A DNA stretch of 64,000 nucleotides from an uncultured Alteromonadaceae bacterium (GTDB lineage: Bacteria; Pseudomonadota; Gammaproteobacteria; Enterobacterales; Alteromonadaceae). This document shows positions 34,897-43,049 of the stretch, piece after piece. Position numbers and translations under genes: made by a program. The notes beneath the pieces were generated by a model, which saw only the letters and a program-made list of their open reading frames with translations, made no database searches and was not told the DNA's origin. The stretch spans positions 124,001 through 188,000 of the forward strand of contig CANLWS010000002.1 of the NCBI GenBank assembly GCA_947494925.1. Direction: 5' to 3'. The stretch's first letter is position 1. Each line of letters opens with the position of its first letter.

Positions 34897-35115
34897 ATGC
34901 CACAACAATCCAAGTATTCAGACGAAAAGTTTGAAGCTTTAATGCAAGACATAGTCTTTGCTCTCGAAAAACATCAGGCCGACAGAGACTTATCATTAAT
35001 GGCACTTGGCAATGTCATAACCAATATTTTTCAGCACCAGGTCCCAAAGGAACATCGTGCGAAAATGGCCGAGCATTTTACACAAGTCCTGCTCAAAAGT
35101 ATCAATGGAAACTAA
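34897..35115 (+). CDS. yejL: YejL family (DUF1414) protein
   Basis: A 72-residue all-helical protein with the DUF1414 pattern: YSDEKFEALMQDIVFALEKH, then SLMALGNVITNIF and the HRAKMAEHFTQVLLKSI end. The start has no strong ribosome binding site. It lies 6 bp before the YejM-like gene and is divergent from yejK, matching the conserved yejK/yejL/yejM neighbourhood. Its molecular role is unknown. Confidence 0.94.
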   Translation: MPQQSKYSDEKFEALMQDIVFALEKHQADRDLSLMALGNVITNIFQHQVPKEHRAKMAEHFTQVLLKSINGN

Positions 35116-35121
35116 AAATAA

Positions 35122-36660
35122 ATGATACTGACCGAAACACCTCGTCGAAAACTAGTCACTAAACTGGTTACCTGGGGCCATTGGTTCGCGCTGGCCAATA
35201 TCATTATCGCCATCTTGATAGCATCTATTTACGTCTACAGCTCTCCCATGCCCGGCACAGTTTTAGGCACGCTGTATTTGTTTACTAACTGGCTCAGTCA
35301 TGTCGGGTTCTTAACCTTTATTGGTTTCGTGATCTTTATTCTGCCCCTTTGTTATTTGCTTCCCAATGCAAAACTCGTCAAAGCGATCGGCTCAGGAGTC
35401 GGCGCATTGGGACTAGCATTACTCGCATTTGATGCTTTACTTTACAACCGCTATGGATTGCACCTAAGCCTCGGGTCTGCCGAGCTGATACGAAGTGAAG
35501 CGCAGACTGTGATGGCTGAGTTCGGCTGGCAGCAATGGGGTTTTCTTCTGTTATTATTTGTGGTCTGGCTATCTTTTCAGATTATTCTTAGCAACGCACT
35601 CTGGCAACGGCTCGAACGGGTCGGAAAATACAAGTTAGCCTTGCCAATCAGCAGCTTTTTTGTCCTCTGTTTTGTTACCAGTCACGCAGTTCACGTATGG
35701 GCGGATGCAAACCTGTATCAACCTATAGTGCAGCAGGACGACATGTTTCCATTGTCTTATCCGGCAACCGCCAAGACTTTGATGTCAAAGTACGGCCTGC
35801 TGGATATCGCCAACTATCAACAACGTAAAGCATTACAATTTGAGAGTCATATTGAACAGGTTAATTACCCCGCGTCTCCGGTCTACTGCGGGATAAATTA
35901 CGACAAGCCGTTAGCACTTCTGGTGCAGACTGATCAACAGGAATTACCTGCTGACTCACTTACCAACCTGAACGCATACTCCAATCACTATGACCTCAGT
36001 TCTGATGCACAATCAGCCATTTTATCCACTTTGTTTGGTATGCCTGAACTGTATTTACCGGCTCTGACCAGACAGATACCGCTTCTTATTGATTTACCAA
36101 GCAAACTGGGATTGAACGTCATATTCTACAGTGACACCGTTCTGCTTCATGAAATGGTTGCAAAATACACCAACGATTATGCTACGTTCAAAGAGCAAAT
36201 AATTTCAGACACGCCAAAATTGGCAATTGGTTTTGTTAATCAGAAGCAAATGCAAGAACTGTTAAACGAAAATTTTATTGAAAACAACAATGTGCTGATT
36301 ACGGTCCTGGCTCAGGAACGAGATAAACAAAAAACCGCGCCGTTATATACAAATATTAAGCTGAATGCTGAATTATCCAGTCATGAAGATATCGCAGCTA
36401 CCGCGTTGTCTTTAATTGGCTGTAACGCACCAGTAGAAAGCTATACTACAGGTCAGAATCTTGTGGACCCTAAGCGTAACTGGCTGGTAACCACTCAGGG
36501 AAGCAAGGTCATTGTGTTGCACAATGGACAACGGATCGAGGTATTGAGCAATGGAAATTTCAAAATCTATGATCGTGAGACTGGCAATGAGAGTGTCAGC
36601 CAGTTAAACACCGGATTACTGAGCCAGGCAATTAAACACCTTAGCCGTTTTAACCGCTAG
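35122..36660 (+). CDS. YejM/PbgA-like DUF3413 inner-membrane protein
   Basis: A 512-residue protein with five TM helices in the first 195 residues (DUF3413; TWGHWFALANIIIAILIASI, NWLSHVGFLTFIGFVIFILP, LLAFDALLYNRYGLHLS) and a periplasmic C-terminal domain at the sulfatase-like position. It is about 70 residues shorter than E. coli YejM. The sulfatase-like domain is diverged: the FSLFYGLP-type stretch reads AILSTLFGMPELYLPAL. YejM senses periplasmic LPS and regulates LpxC turnover; whether this variant does so is inferred from synteny. It overlaps gmhB tail-to-tail through CTAG. Confidence 0.85.
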   Translation: MILTETPRRKLVTKLVTWGHWFALANIIIAILIASIYVYSSPMPGTVLGTLYLFTNWLSHVGFLTFIGFVIFILPLCYLLPNAKLVKAIGSGVGALGLALLAFDALLYNRYGLHLSLGSAELIRSEAQTVMAEFGWQQWGFLLLLFVVWLSFQIILSNALWQRLERVGKYKLALPISSFFVLCFVTSHAVHVWADANLYQPIVQQDDMFPLSYPATAKTLMSKYGLLDIANYQQRKALQFESHIEQVNYPASPVYCGINYDKPLALLVQTDQQELPADSLTNLNAYSNHYDLSSDAQSAILSTLFGMPELYLPALTRQIPLLIDLPSKLGLNVIFYSDTVLLHEMVAKYTNDYATFKEQIISDTPKLAIGFVNQKQMQELLNENFIENNNVLITVLAQERDKQKTAPLYTNIKLNAELSSHEDIAATALSLIGCNAPVESYTTGQNLVDPKRNWLVTTQGSKVIVLHNGQRIEVLSNGNFKIYDRETGNESVSQLNTGLLSQAIKHLSRFNR

Positions 36661-37211
36661 CGCTCTTTATTTTCAACCGCAATATTCCGGATATCATTAA
36701 CCACTTCAAAATCGCCGCTAGAGGCGATTTCGTGGTATCGGGACTCAAGCAGTATTCTGCGGCCAACGCCCGCGTTTTGAGCTGCTTGCATATCCGATAA
36801 TCTATCGCCAATCATGACAGAGTTTTCCAGGTCAATGTGCCAGTTTTTATCAGCCTTGAGCAGCATCCCAGGTGCTGGTTTACGACAGGGACAATCTTTC
36901 TTGTACCTCAGTTCCGATCCATCAATATGATGAGGACAGTAATACACCTCCTGAATACAAATATCCCGCACTGAAAACTGCTCCAACATCCAGACATTCA
37001 GTGTTTCAAATTGCGCTTCTGTATACAATCCTTTAGCAATACCTGCCTGATTGGTTACCACAAAGAGTAAATATCCTGAGCACTGGAAAGCTCTGCATAG
37101 GTCGAATATCCCGGATACAAACTCAAAATCCTCGATTTTATGCACATAGCCGTGATCGATATTGACGATCCCATCCCTATCCAGAAACAACGCTTTTCTT
37201 TTTGCTGACAT
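36657..37211 (-). CDS. gmhB: D,D-heptose 1,7-bisphosphate phosphatase
   Basis: The ATG at 37211 with an AAAGGA site 6-7 nt upstream is preferred over the one at 37229, which lies inside rlmA. The roughly 184-residue HAD-IIIA phosphatase has FLDRDGIVN (motif I), VVTNQAG (motif II), a structural zinc set CPHH and CPCRKPAPGM, and MIGDRLSDMQAA (motif IV). It removes the C7 phosphate during ADP-heptose synthesis for LPS core. It follows rlmA by 2 bp. Confidence 0.93.
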   Translation of the reverse strand: MSAKRKALFLDRDGIVNIDHGYVHKIEDFEFVSGIFDLCRAFQCSGYLLFVVTNQAGIAKGLYTEAQFETLNVWMLEQFSVRDICIQEVYYCPHHIDGSELRYKKDCPCRKPAPGMLLKADKNWHIDLENSVMIGDRLSDMQAAQNAGVGRRILLESRYHEIASSGDFEVVNDIRNIAVENKER

Positions 37212-37213
37212 AG

Positions 37214-38026
37214 TTAGTCCTTTTGCCACACCTGAATACTGAAATCTGCATTAACCTGAGTGAGGTTTTGCTCTATATCCCTGACCTTATGTTCTGGAGC
37301 TGTCCAATAATAAGGTGTCATTTTAAGTAGGTTAAGGCGACTTTGCGGATCGGCCAGGCCGAATTCAAATGTACAATTTTTATCTTCCACTAATGTAAAA
37401 CCGTTAGGTACTTGCGCATTAGCTTTGTGCTGTTGAACGTCGTCATAAATAAGTCGCTTGATATTGTCCAGATGAGATGGTCCAGGGTTGACTTGGATCC
37501 ACACTCCTTTTTCCTGCATAACTCGACGAATTTCTGTCTCACCGCTTGGCGCAAATATTTGAATAACAGCGTTCGCCCAGTCATTTTCTAGCGGGATTTG
37601 AAAGTTTGAACCTACAGCAAAGTTGAGAGATTTGTATTTTTTAGCCGCTTTTTGGATAGCGGGCTTTGATACATCTATTCCACATCCGGTTATCGTTTGG
37701 TGCTCTTGCGATATTTCAGCAACTCGATTCAGATAGTACCCTTCCCCACAACCGGCATCGAATATATTAAGCTCGTCTTGTTGGCAATAAGCATCAATCA
37801 ATCCGGCAACACTGTCCGCCATTGGCTGATAAAAACCAGCTTCTAGAAATGCGCGTCTGGCATTAACCATTTCTTTATTATCACCAGGGTCTTTACTACG
37901 TTTATGTTGAGCTAACAATAAGTTGATGTAACCTTCTTTAGCCTGATCGTAGTGATGACCATTTTCACACAGCCAGTTTTGAGTTGTTCGCGTAAGCGTT
38001 GCATCGCAAGCAGGGCAAGTCCACAT
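37214..38026 (-). CDS. rlmA: 23S rRNA (guanine-N1)-methyltransferase RlmA
   Basis: A 270-residue enzyme that methylates N1 of G745 in 23S rRNA. The N-terminal zinc finger is CPACDATL with CENGHHYD (Cys4, Cys7, Cys20, His24). The HKRSKDPGDNKEM segment is typical of RlmA. The SAM-binding fold has NIFDAGCGEGYYL (about 88-100) and GCGIDVSKPA. The length is normal for the family. Confidence 0.94.
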   Translation of the reverse strand: MWTCPACDATLTRTTQNWLCENGHHYDQAKEGYINLLLAQHKRSKDPGDNKEMVNARRAFLEAGFYQPMADSVAGLIDAYCQQDELNIFDAGCGEGYYLNRVAEISQEHQTITGCGIDVSKPAIQKAAKKYKSLNFAVGSNFQIPLENDWANAVIQIFAPSGETEIRRVMQEKGVWIQVNPGPSHLDNIKRLIYDDVQQHKANAQVPNGFTLVEDKNCTFEFGLADPQSRLNLLKMTPYYWTAPEHKVRDIEQNLTQVNADFSIQVWQKD

Positions 38027-38086
38027 TTTGATTTACAAATACCTGTTCCAAGTAATGGCTGTATTCTAATGGGAATGCCATTAAAA

Positions 38087-38107
38087 AGCTCGCCAGTTTG
38101 GCAAGCT
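38087..38107. other. Small hairpin in the rlmA upstream region
   Basis: AGCT-c-GCCA-gtt-TGGC-a-AGCT forms an interrupted 8-bp stem 61 bp upstream of rlmA. On the plus strand the tail is ATTTC. Its role is unclear; it could be a weak terminator or a regulatory structure. Confidence 0.35.
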
Positions 38108-38266
38108 ATTTCAGGAACATCTCAATTCCAGCCAAACTCAGCAGTGTAAACATATCCAAAACGAATTTATCTGCAACTTTATTAATTGTGTGACGTAAAT
38201 CATGTTGGACAGCCTTTACACAAAGGGCTGAAATTACTCAAAAATTATTGCAGCAAAGGAATAAAT

Positions 38267-38905
38267 ATGAAAAACAGTCGCAGGAATCGTTTAGTTGGAT
38301 TCAGGAAATTAATCGTCGCATTAAGTTTCATCTTGCCTAGTGTGTTTAGTATATTTCAAGCACATGCGGCATTGTTGCTCGAAGTCGACCTCAGCGTTGA
38401 AAATACTATCTCAATCAGCGCTTCAGATGGTGAGTCCTTGATCTCAGCTTCAGGCTCAGATTTCACGGGCATATATCTTGATAATTTTTTTGGCGTAAAT
38501 TCGTTAGGGCTCCTTAATGACAGCTTGATTTCCGGAAATTTAACCAGTGCAAATGAAAGCAGTAATTTGACGCCTGATTTATTTCATTTCTCTAATGACC
38601 CGGGCTTGAACATATTTGAAGTTTCGAGCGCAGCGAACCTCTCTTTTACTGAGGGAGTTACCGCGTTTGTAGGAAGCGCAACTTGGTCCATCGGCAGCTC
38701 TTTTTATCAACACTTTTTAGCTAATGCATCGAGCGGAAACATCTTTTTTCCAGCGGATAGTGCAGATGACCGCAACAATGCGTTTATTCTTGGTTCCTGG
38801 GCAGTCCTTAGACCAGAAGGTGTGGATGTACCTGAACCATCAGTTTTTGCATTGTTTGCGCTGGGATTGGGTTTTGTGGGATTTGCGCGGGCTCGCGCTT
38901 CCTGA
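38267..38905 (+). CDS. PEP-CTERM sorting domain protein
   Basis: The ATG at 38267 has AAAGGA 6 nt upstream and replaces an earlier non-ATG frame extension. The 212-residue product has a signal peptide (RKLIVALSFILPSVF, cleavage near AHA-A), a Ser/Asn-rich secreted body with no recognised domain, and a C-terminal VPEPSVFALFALGLGFVGFA followed by RARAS. This is the PEP-CTERM signal: PEP motif, TM helix, basic tail. Such proteins are processed by exosortase and linked to exopolysaccharide or biofilm matrix. No exosortase gene is visible here, so it must be elsewhere. Confidence 0.88.
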   Translation: MKNSRRNRLVGFRKLIVALSFILPSVFSIFQAHAALLLEVDLSVENTISISASDGESLISASGSDFTGIYLDNFFGVNSLGLLNDSLISGNLTSANESSNLTPDLFHFSNDPGLNIFEVSSAANLSFTEGVTAFVGSATWSIGSSFYQHFLANASSGNIFFPADSADDRNNAFILGSWAVLRPEGVDVPEPSVFALFALGLGFVGFARARAS

Positions 38906-38964
38906 TTGTCTCTCGCACAGCGACCTCACAGGCCAGTAACTGGCTGATACCGAGGAAATTAATC

Positions 38965-39028
38965 AGGTATTCGGGAGTATCTGCAAATCTCCAAACTACT
39001 TATATAAGTAATATACTCCAGAATACCT
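38965..39028. repeat. Nested inverted repeat between convergent genes
   Basis: AGGTATTC-g-GGAGTAT (38965-38980) pairs with ATACTCC-a-GAATACCT (39013-39028), a 15-bp stem with one mismatch. The loop contains the perfect palindrome TACTTATATAAGTA (38997-39010). It lies between the PEP-CTERM gene and the end of the valine operon, and may act as a bidirectional terminator or a cruciform. Confidence 0.7.
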
Positions 39029-39074
39029 TATTGAACATAGCCTACTTTACTGGCACCTGTAGGTAATGTTTGAG

Positions 39075-39836
39075 TTAAACTCTGGTTCCACCATCCAGTT
39101 CTAGTGTTCTCCCAGTGAAATAGTCATTTTCGAAAATAAACCTGGCTGCATGGCCGAGTTCATCTACATCGGCGAGACGCCTAAGAGGAACTGTTTTTAG
39201 AAATATCTCCCGCATTTCGGGGCGCATTTGGGCTGCCATCGCTGTATCAACCAGTCCAGGTGCAATACACCCTGTACGAATGCCAAATCGGGCTAGTTCC
39301 TTACCCCAACTTACTGTCATAGTCGCAACAGCCGATTTAGATGCAGAATAGTTGGTCTGTCCCATATTCCCTGCTCTAGAAACAGATGAAATATTGATGA
39401 TTACACCTTCGCTACCTGTCTCAACCATTTGTGCTGCAGCTTCCCTGGAGCATAGGAATGTGCCGGTAACATTAACATCCAAAACCGACTGAAACTGCTT
39501 CTTAGACATTTTATCTACTACTTTTCCGTCTTTCACTTTCAGTAGCATGCCATCACGCATTATTCCTGCGCTATTTATCAGACCATTCAACTGACCAAAT
39601 TGCGCGATAACATCGGTAAATGCTTTTTCAACTGCCTCTTCTTCGGTGACATTCACTACAAAGTACTTTGCTGTTACACCTAAAGAAGACAACTCTTCAG
39701 CAGCCATAGCCAGGGCATCTTCCTGCATATCGAGCAATGCAATATGTGCTCCCTGTTTAGCCAGAGATTCAGCCATAGCGCGGCCCAAACCTTGTGCTGC
39801 GCCCGTGACGGCGACGACTTTACCTTTCAAATTCAC
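39075..39836 (-). CDS. SDR family dehydrogenase of the valine/isoleucine operon
   Basis: A 253-residue short-chain dehydrogenase. The cofactor loop is TGAAQGLGRAM (about 10-20), NSAG (about 90), catalytic Ser in NISSVSRAG, Tyr/Lys in YSASKSAV, and a closing GGTRV. It resembles FabG and 3-hydroxyacyl-CoA dehydrogenases; the last gene of BCAA operons in Shewanella-type bacteria (ivdG) is an SDR proposed to oxidise 2-methyl-3-hydroxybutyryl-CoA from isoleucine. That substrate is inferred from position. It is 9 bp behind mmsB with AAGGG as ribosome binding site. Confidence 0.9.
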   Translation of the reverse strand: MNLKGKVVAVTGAAQGLGRAMAESLAKQGAHIALLDMQEDALAMAAEELSSLGVTAKYFVVNVTEEEAVEKAFTDVIAQFGQLNGLINSAGIMRDGMLLKVKDGKVVDKMSKKQFQSVLDVNVTGTFLCSREAAAQMVETGSEGVIINISSVSRAGNMGQTNYSASKSAVATMTVSWGKELARFGIRTGCIAPGLVDTAMAAQMRPEMREIFLKTVPLRRLADVDELGHAARFIFENDYFTGRTLELDGGTRV

Positions 39837-39845
39837 ATTAAACCC

Positions 39846-40742
39846 TTATTTATCTGTATTGTGTCCAAACATCTTAAATATAGACGAAAAGTCCTGTTTA
39901 CCATGGCCTTGGGAACTGTGGATCCCATATAGGCTTTGGGCAAGAGCTCCCATAGGGGTGGAAGAATGACTTTTTATTGCGGTGTCCATCGCCAGGCCTA
40001 AATCCTTTTTCATCAGATCCACCATAAATCCCCCCTGGTAATCATTGGAACTTGGTACATTATCCGATACACCGGGACATGGATTATAGAGTTCCAACGT
40101 CCAGTTTCGCCCTGAGCTTTGCAACATGATGTCAGACATGACTTTAGGATCAAGGCCATTATCAATCCCCATTTGCAGGGCTTCTGATGTTCCAACCATG
40201 AGGACCGACAAAAGCATATTATTGCAAATTTTGGCTATCTGACCTGCACCATGATCGCCAGCATGAAAAATGTTTTTTCCCATTGCAGACAGTATAGGCT
40301 GCGCAGAACTAAATTCTGACTTGGAGCCACCAACGATAAAAGTTAATGTACCCGCAATCGCACCGCCCACACCGCCGGAGACGGGTGCATCCACAAACTG
40401 AATCTGATGTTGAGCCAGTGAGCCGGCAACTTTTTGTGCACTTGCCGCATCAATTGTACTGGAATCGATTACCAGCGCTCCTTCAGATAAAACATTGATC
40501 AATCCCTGTTCGCCAAGATAAAGATCAATTACATGTTTTCCAGCTGGTAGCATCGAAATGACAATTTCTGCATTTCGTGCGGCCAATTGAGCTGATTTTG
40601 CTGTGGTCGCTCCTTTTCCAGTCAATTCATTGACTGCATCAGGTACCAAGTCGAATACACAGACTTCATGCCCGGCGCCAATTAAATTGGCTGCCATCGG
40701 CCCACCCATATTACCTAATCCGATAAACGTAATTTTCGCCAT
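39846..40742 (-). CDS. mmsB: 3-hydroxyisobutyrate dehydrogenase
   Basis: A 298-residue NAD-dependent enzyme that oxidises 3-hydroxyisobutyrate to methylmalonate semialdehyde in valine breakdown. Motifs: FIGLGNMGGPMAANL (2-16), FDLV after the second strand (Asp favours NAD), DAPVSGGVGGAIAGTL (about 119-134), and catalytic Lys in GAGQIAKICNN (about 164-174). The neighbouring hydrolase supplies its substrate and MmsA consumes its product. The start follows a GGAG site. Confidence 0.96.
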   Translation of the reverse strand: MAKITFIGLGNMGGPMAANLIGAGHEVCVFDLVPDAVNELTGKGATTAKSAQLAARNAEIVISMLPAGKHVIDLYLGEQGLINVLSEGALVIDSSTIDAASAQKVAGSLAQHQIQFVDAPVSGGVGGAIAGTLTFIVGGSKSEFSSAQPILSAMGKNIFHAGDHGAGQIAKICNNMLLSVLMVGTSEALQMGIDNGLDPKVMSDIMLQSSGRNWTLELYNPCPGVSDNVPSSNDYQGGFMVDLMKKDLGLAMDTAIKSHSSTPMGALAQSLYGIHSSQGHGKQDFSSIFKMFGHNTDK

Positions 40743-40750
40743 CTTATTTG

Positions 40751-41875
40751 TTACTCCTGCAATCCGTCTAACGGATGGTTTTCACCAAAGGGGTTGTCAA
40801 AGAATCCCTCAATGAATTCGGAAGGAACCTCACTGACACTTGCAAACTTCCACGCCGGGGTATTATCTTTGTCGATTAATAATGCGCGCACTCCTTCCTG
40901 AAACTCACCTGCCTGGCCGCAGTGATATGACATATTCAGCTCCATTTTGAATACTTCAGCTAACGACATATTTTTACCCCGCTTCAGCTGTTCGAAAACC
41001 AAGTGCATAGTGATTGGAGAACCACTTTTAAGTGCGCTCTGTGCTTTGCTTAACCACTTATCATCCATTGCATCAACAGCTAAAATGGCATTAACCACCT
41101 CTGTGGCGCTTTCCTTGTCTGTTGTTTTTTCTATCACCAATTGATGTTGTTCAACATTAGAAGCCATAAGTTGAGTTGAATGGATACTTTGCACTTTGGC
41201 ACACAATTCAGATAGCAAATCATGATTTTTCGCGGGTTCAGAAACCCACTCAATAATTTGCAACTGATCAATCAATCCCTGTTTTTGCTGCTGTGGAATA
41301 AAATGATCAGCTAAATGAATGTAAAGTGCATCGGCAGCGTTAATACTTGCGCCCGTCATACCCAGAAACATTCCGCAGCCAGGCGGCATTTTATTCAGAA
41401 ACCAACTACCACCAACATCGGGATACAGTCCTATGGTAATTTCTGGCATGGCTATTCTGGCAGACTCAGTCACAATCCGATGACTAGCACCACACATCAG
41501 ACCTAGTCCACCTCCCATGACAATTCCATTGCCCCAAACCAGGACAGGTTTAGTGAAAGTATGGATGAGATGATCCAGCTGATATTCTTCGCGGAAAAAA
41601 TCCACCAATGAATCTGGCGTCTGATGTGGTTCTGCCTTCATGGCATTGTACATGGCCACAACGTCACCACCCGCGCAAAATGCTTTGTCGCCGCTACCTT
41701 CCAACATAACCATGGCAATCAATGGATCCTTTTGCCATGCGTCAAGTTGCGGCATCAGCAGACGAATCATATCCAGGTCCAGGGCATTTAGTGCCTTGGA
41801 CTTGTTCAAGGTTGCGACGCCGACTTTTAAAGCATTCGCTGTGTGGAGCTCAGAAAATAGGACAGAATCGGTCAT
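40751..41875 (-). CDS. 3-hydroxyisobutyryl-CoA hydrolase
   Basis: A 374-residue crotonase-superfamily protein; the length and features point to the CoA hydrolase HIBCH rather than a hydratase. The oxyanion segments are AFCAGGDVVAMYNA (about 64-77) and GNGIVMGGGLGLMCGASHRI (about 114-133). ARIAMPEITIGLYPDVGGSW carries the Glu and Asp used by HIBCH. The C-terminal extension ends EFIEGFFDNPFGENH. It releases 3-hydroxyisobutyrate from its CoA ester in valine catabolism. It follows the acyl-CoA dehydrogenase by 8 bp. Confidence 0.93.
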   Translation of the reverse strand: MTDSVLFSELHTANALKVGVATLNKSKALNALDLDMIRLLMPQLDAWQKDPLIAMVMLEGSGDKAFCAGGDVVAMYNAMKAEPHQTPDSLVDFFREEYQLDHLIHTFTKPVLVWGNGIVMGGGLGLMCGASHRIVTESARIAMPEITIGLYPDVGGSWFLNKMPPGCGMFLGMTGASINAADALYIHLADHFIPQQQKQGLIDQLQIIEWVSEPAKNHDLLSELCAKVQSIHSTQLMASNVEQHQLVIEKTTDKESATEVVNAILAVDAMDDKWLSKAQSALKSGSPITMHLVFEQLKRGKNMSLAEVFKMELNMSYHCGQAGEFQEGVRALLIDKDNTPAWKFASVSEVPSEFIEGFFDNPFGENHPLDGLQE

Positions 41876-41883
41876 AATTTCCC

Positions 41884-43041
41884 TTATAAAATGTCGCCGC
41901 TATTATTGGCTAATAAACGACGGCCAATAATCACACGCATTATCTCATTTGTACCTTCCAGAATCTGATGAACACGCACATCACGTACCATCCGTTCTAG
42001 CGGATATTCCTGAATGTAGCCATATCCACCGTGCAGTTGAAGTGCTTCGTTACAGACCTGAAACCCAACATCAGTGGCGAATCGTTTGGCCATCGCACAG
42101 TAGGCAGTTTTTTCCGGATCATTATTATCCAGCTTGAATGCTGCCAATCGAACTATTTGCCGCGCTGCGACCAATTCTGTGGCCATGTCAGCCAGCTTAA
42201 ATTGCAGCGCCTGAAAAGCAGCAATGGGTTTACCGAACTGAGAACGTTCTTGCATATAGTTTTTTGCAGTATCCAGTGCTTGCTGAGCAGTGCCTAAAGA
42301 GCAGGTCGCAATATTGATGCGCCCCCCGTCAAGTCCCTGCATAGCAAACTTGAAGCCTTCTCCCTCCTGCCCAAGCAGATTCTGTACTGGTACTTTGACG
42401 TTCTCAAATGTAATAAGCCGAGTGGGCTGCGCGTTCCAGCCCATTTTTTCTTCAGCTTTACCGTAAATAACCCCTTCTGCATCGGCTGGCACAACCAAAG
42501 CAGAAATTCCTGCTGCACCCTCTCCACCTGTTCTGGCCATTACCACGAGAACATCAGTTTCGCCGGCCCCTGAAATAAACATTTTCGAACCATTCAGAAT
42601 ATAAGTATCACCATCTATTTTCGCACTCGTACGCAGCGATGCTGCATCAGACCCTGCACCAGGTTCTGTGAGGCAATAAGAAGCCAGTTTTTCACCCATG
42701 ACTAACTCTGGGCACCAATGCTGCTTAACTGCCTCCGTCCCCCAACTGGCAATCATCCAGGTTGCCATATTATGGATTGTCATCATGGCTGTGGTCGCTG
42801 TACAGCCTGTCGCCAGTTGTTCAAAAATAATAGAGGAATCCAACCGGCTCAGACCTAACCCACCTTCAGATTCTGGTGTATACAGCCCGCAGAAACCGAG
42901 TTCGCCAGCCTTTTTAATGACGTCCTTTGGAAAATAATGTTCCTTGTCCCATTTAGCCGCAAATGGCGCAAGCTCTTGATCCGCAAATTGTCTGGCAGTT
43001 TCAGCGAATGCTTGTTGGTCTTCAGTTAAATCAAAATTCAT
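41884..43041 (-). CDS. Isobutyryl-/2-methylbutyryl-CoA dehydrogenase
   Basis: I take the ATG at 43041, after GGAGTGACA; an in-frame GTG lies at 43047. The 385-residue FAD enzyme has the acyl-CoA dehydrogenase signatures YCLTEPGAGSDAASLRT, NGSKMFISGAG and a C-terminal HQILEGTNEIMR, where Glu is the catalytic base in the MCAD-like position. That distinguishes it from the liuA enzyme at 55 kb, whose base is elsewhere. It oxidises branched acyl-CoA from valine and isoleucine. It is the second gene of the mmsA operon. Confidence 0.93.
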   Translation of the reverse strand: MNFDLTEDQQAFAETARQFADQELAPFAAKWDKEHYFPKDVIKKAGELGFCGLYTPESEGGLGLSRLDSSIIFEQLATGCTATTAMMTIHNMATWMIASWGTEAVKQHWCPELVMGEKLASYCLTEPGAGSDAASLRTSAKIDGDTYILNGSKMFISGAGETDVLVVMARTGGEGAAGISALVVPADAEGVIYGKAEEKMGWNAQPTRLITFENVKVPVQNLLGQEGEGFKFAMQGLDGGRINIATCSLGTAQQALDTAKNYMQERSQFGKPIAAFQALQFKLADMATELVAARQIVRLAAFKLDNNDPEKTAYCAMAKRFATDVGFQVCNEALQLHGGYGYIQEYPLERMVRDVRVHQILEGTNEIMRVIIGRRLLANNSGDIL

Positions 43042-43049
43042 TGTCACTC

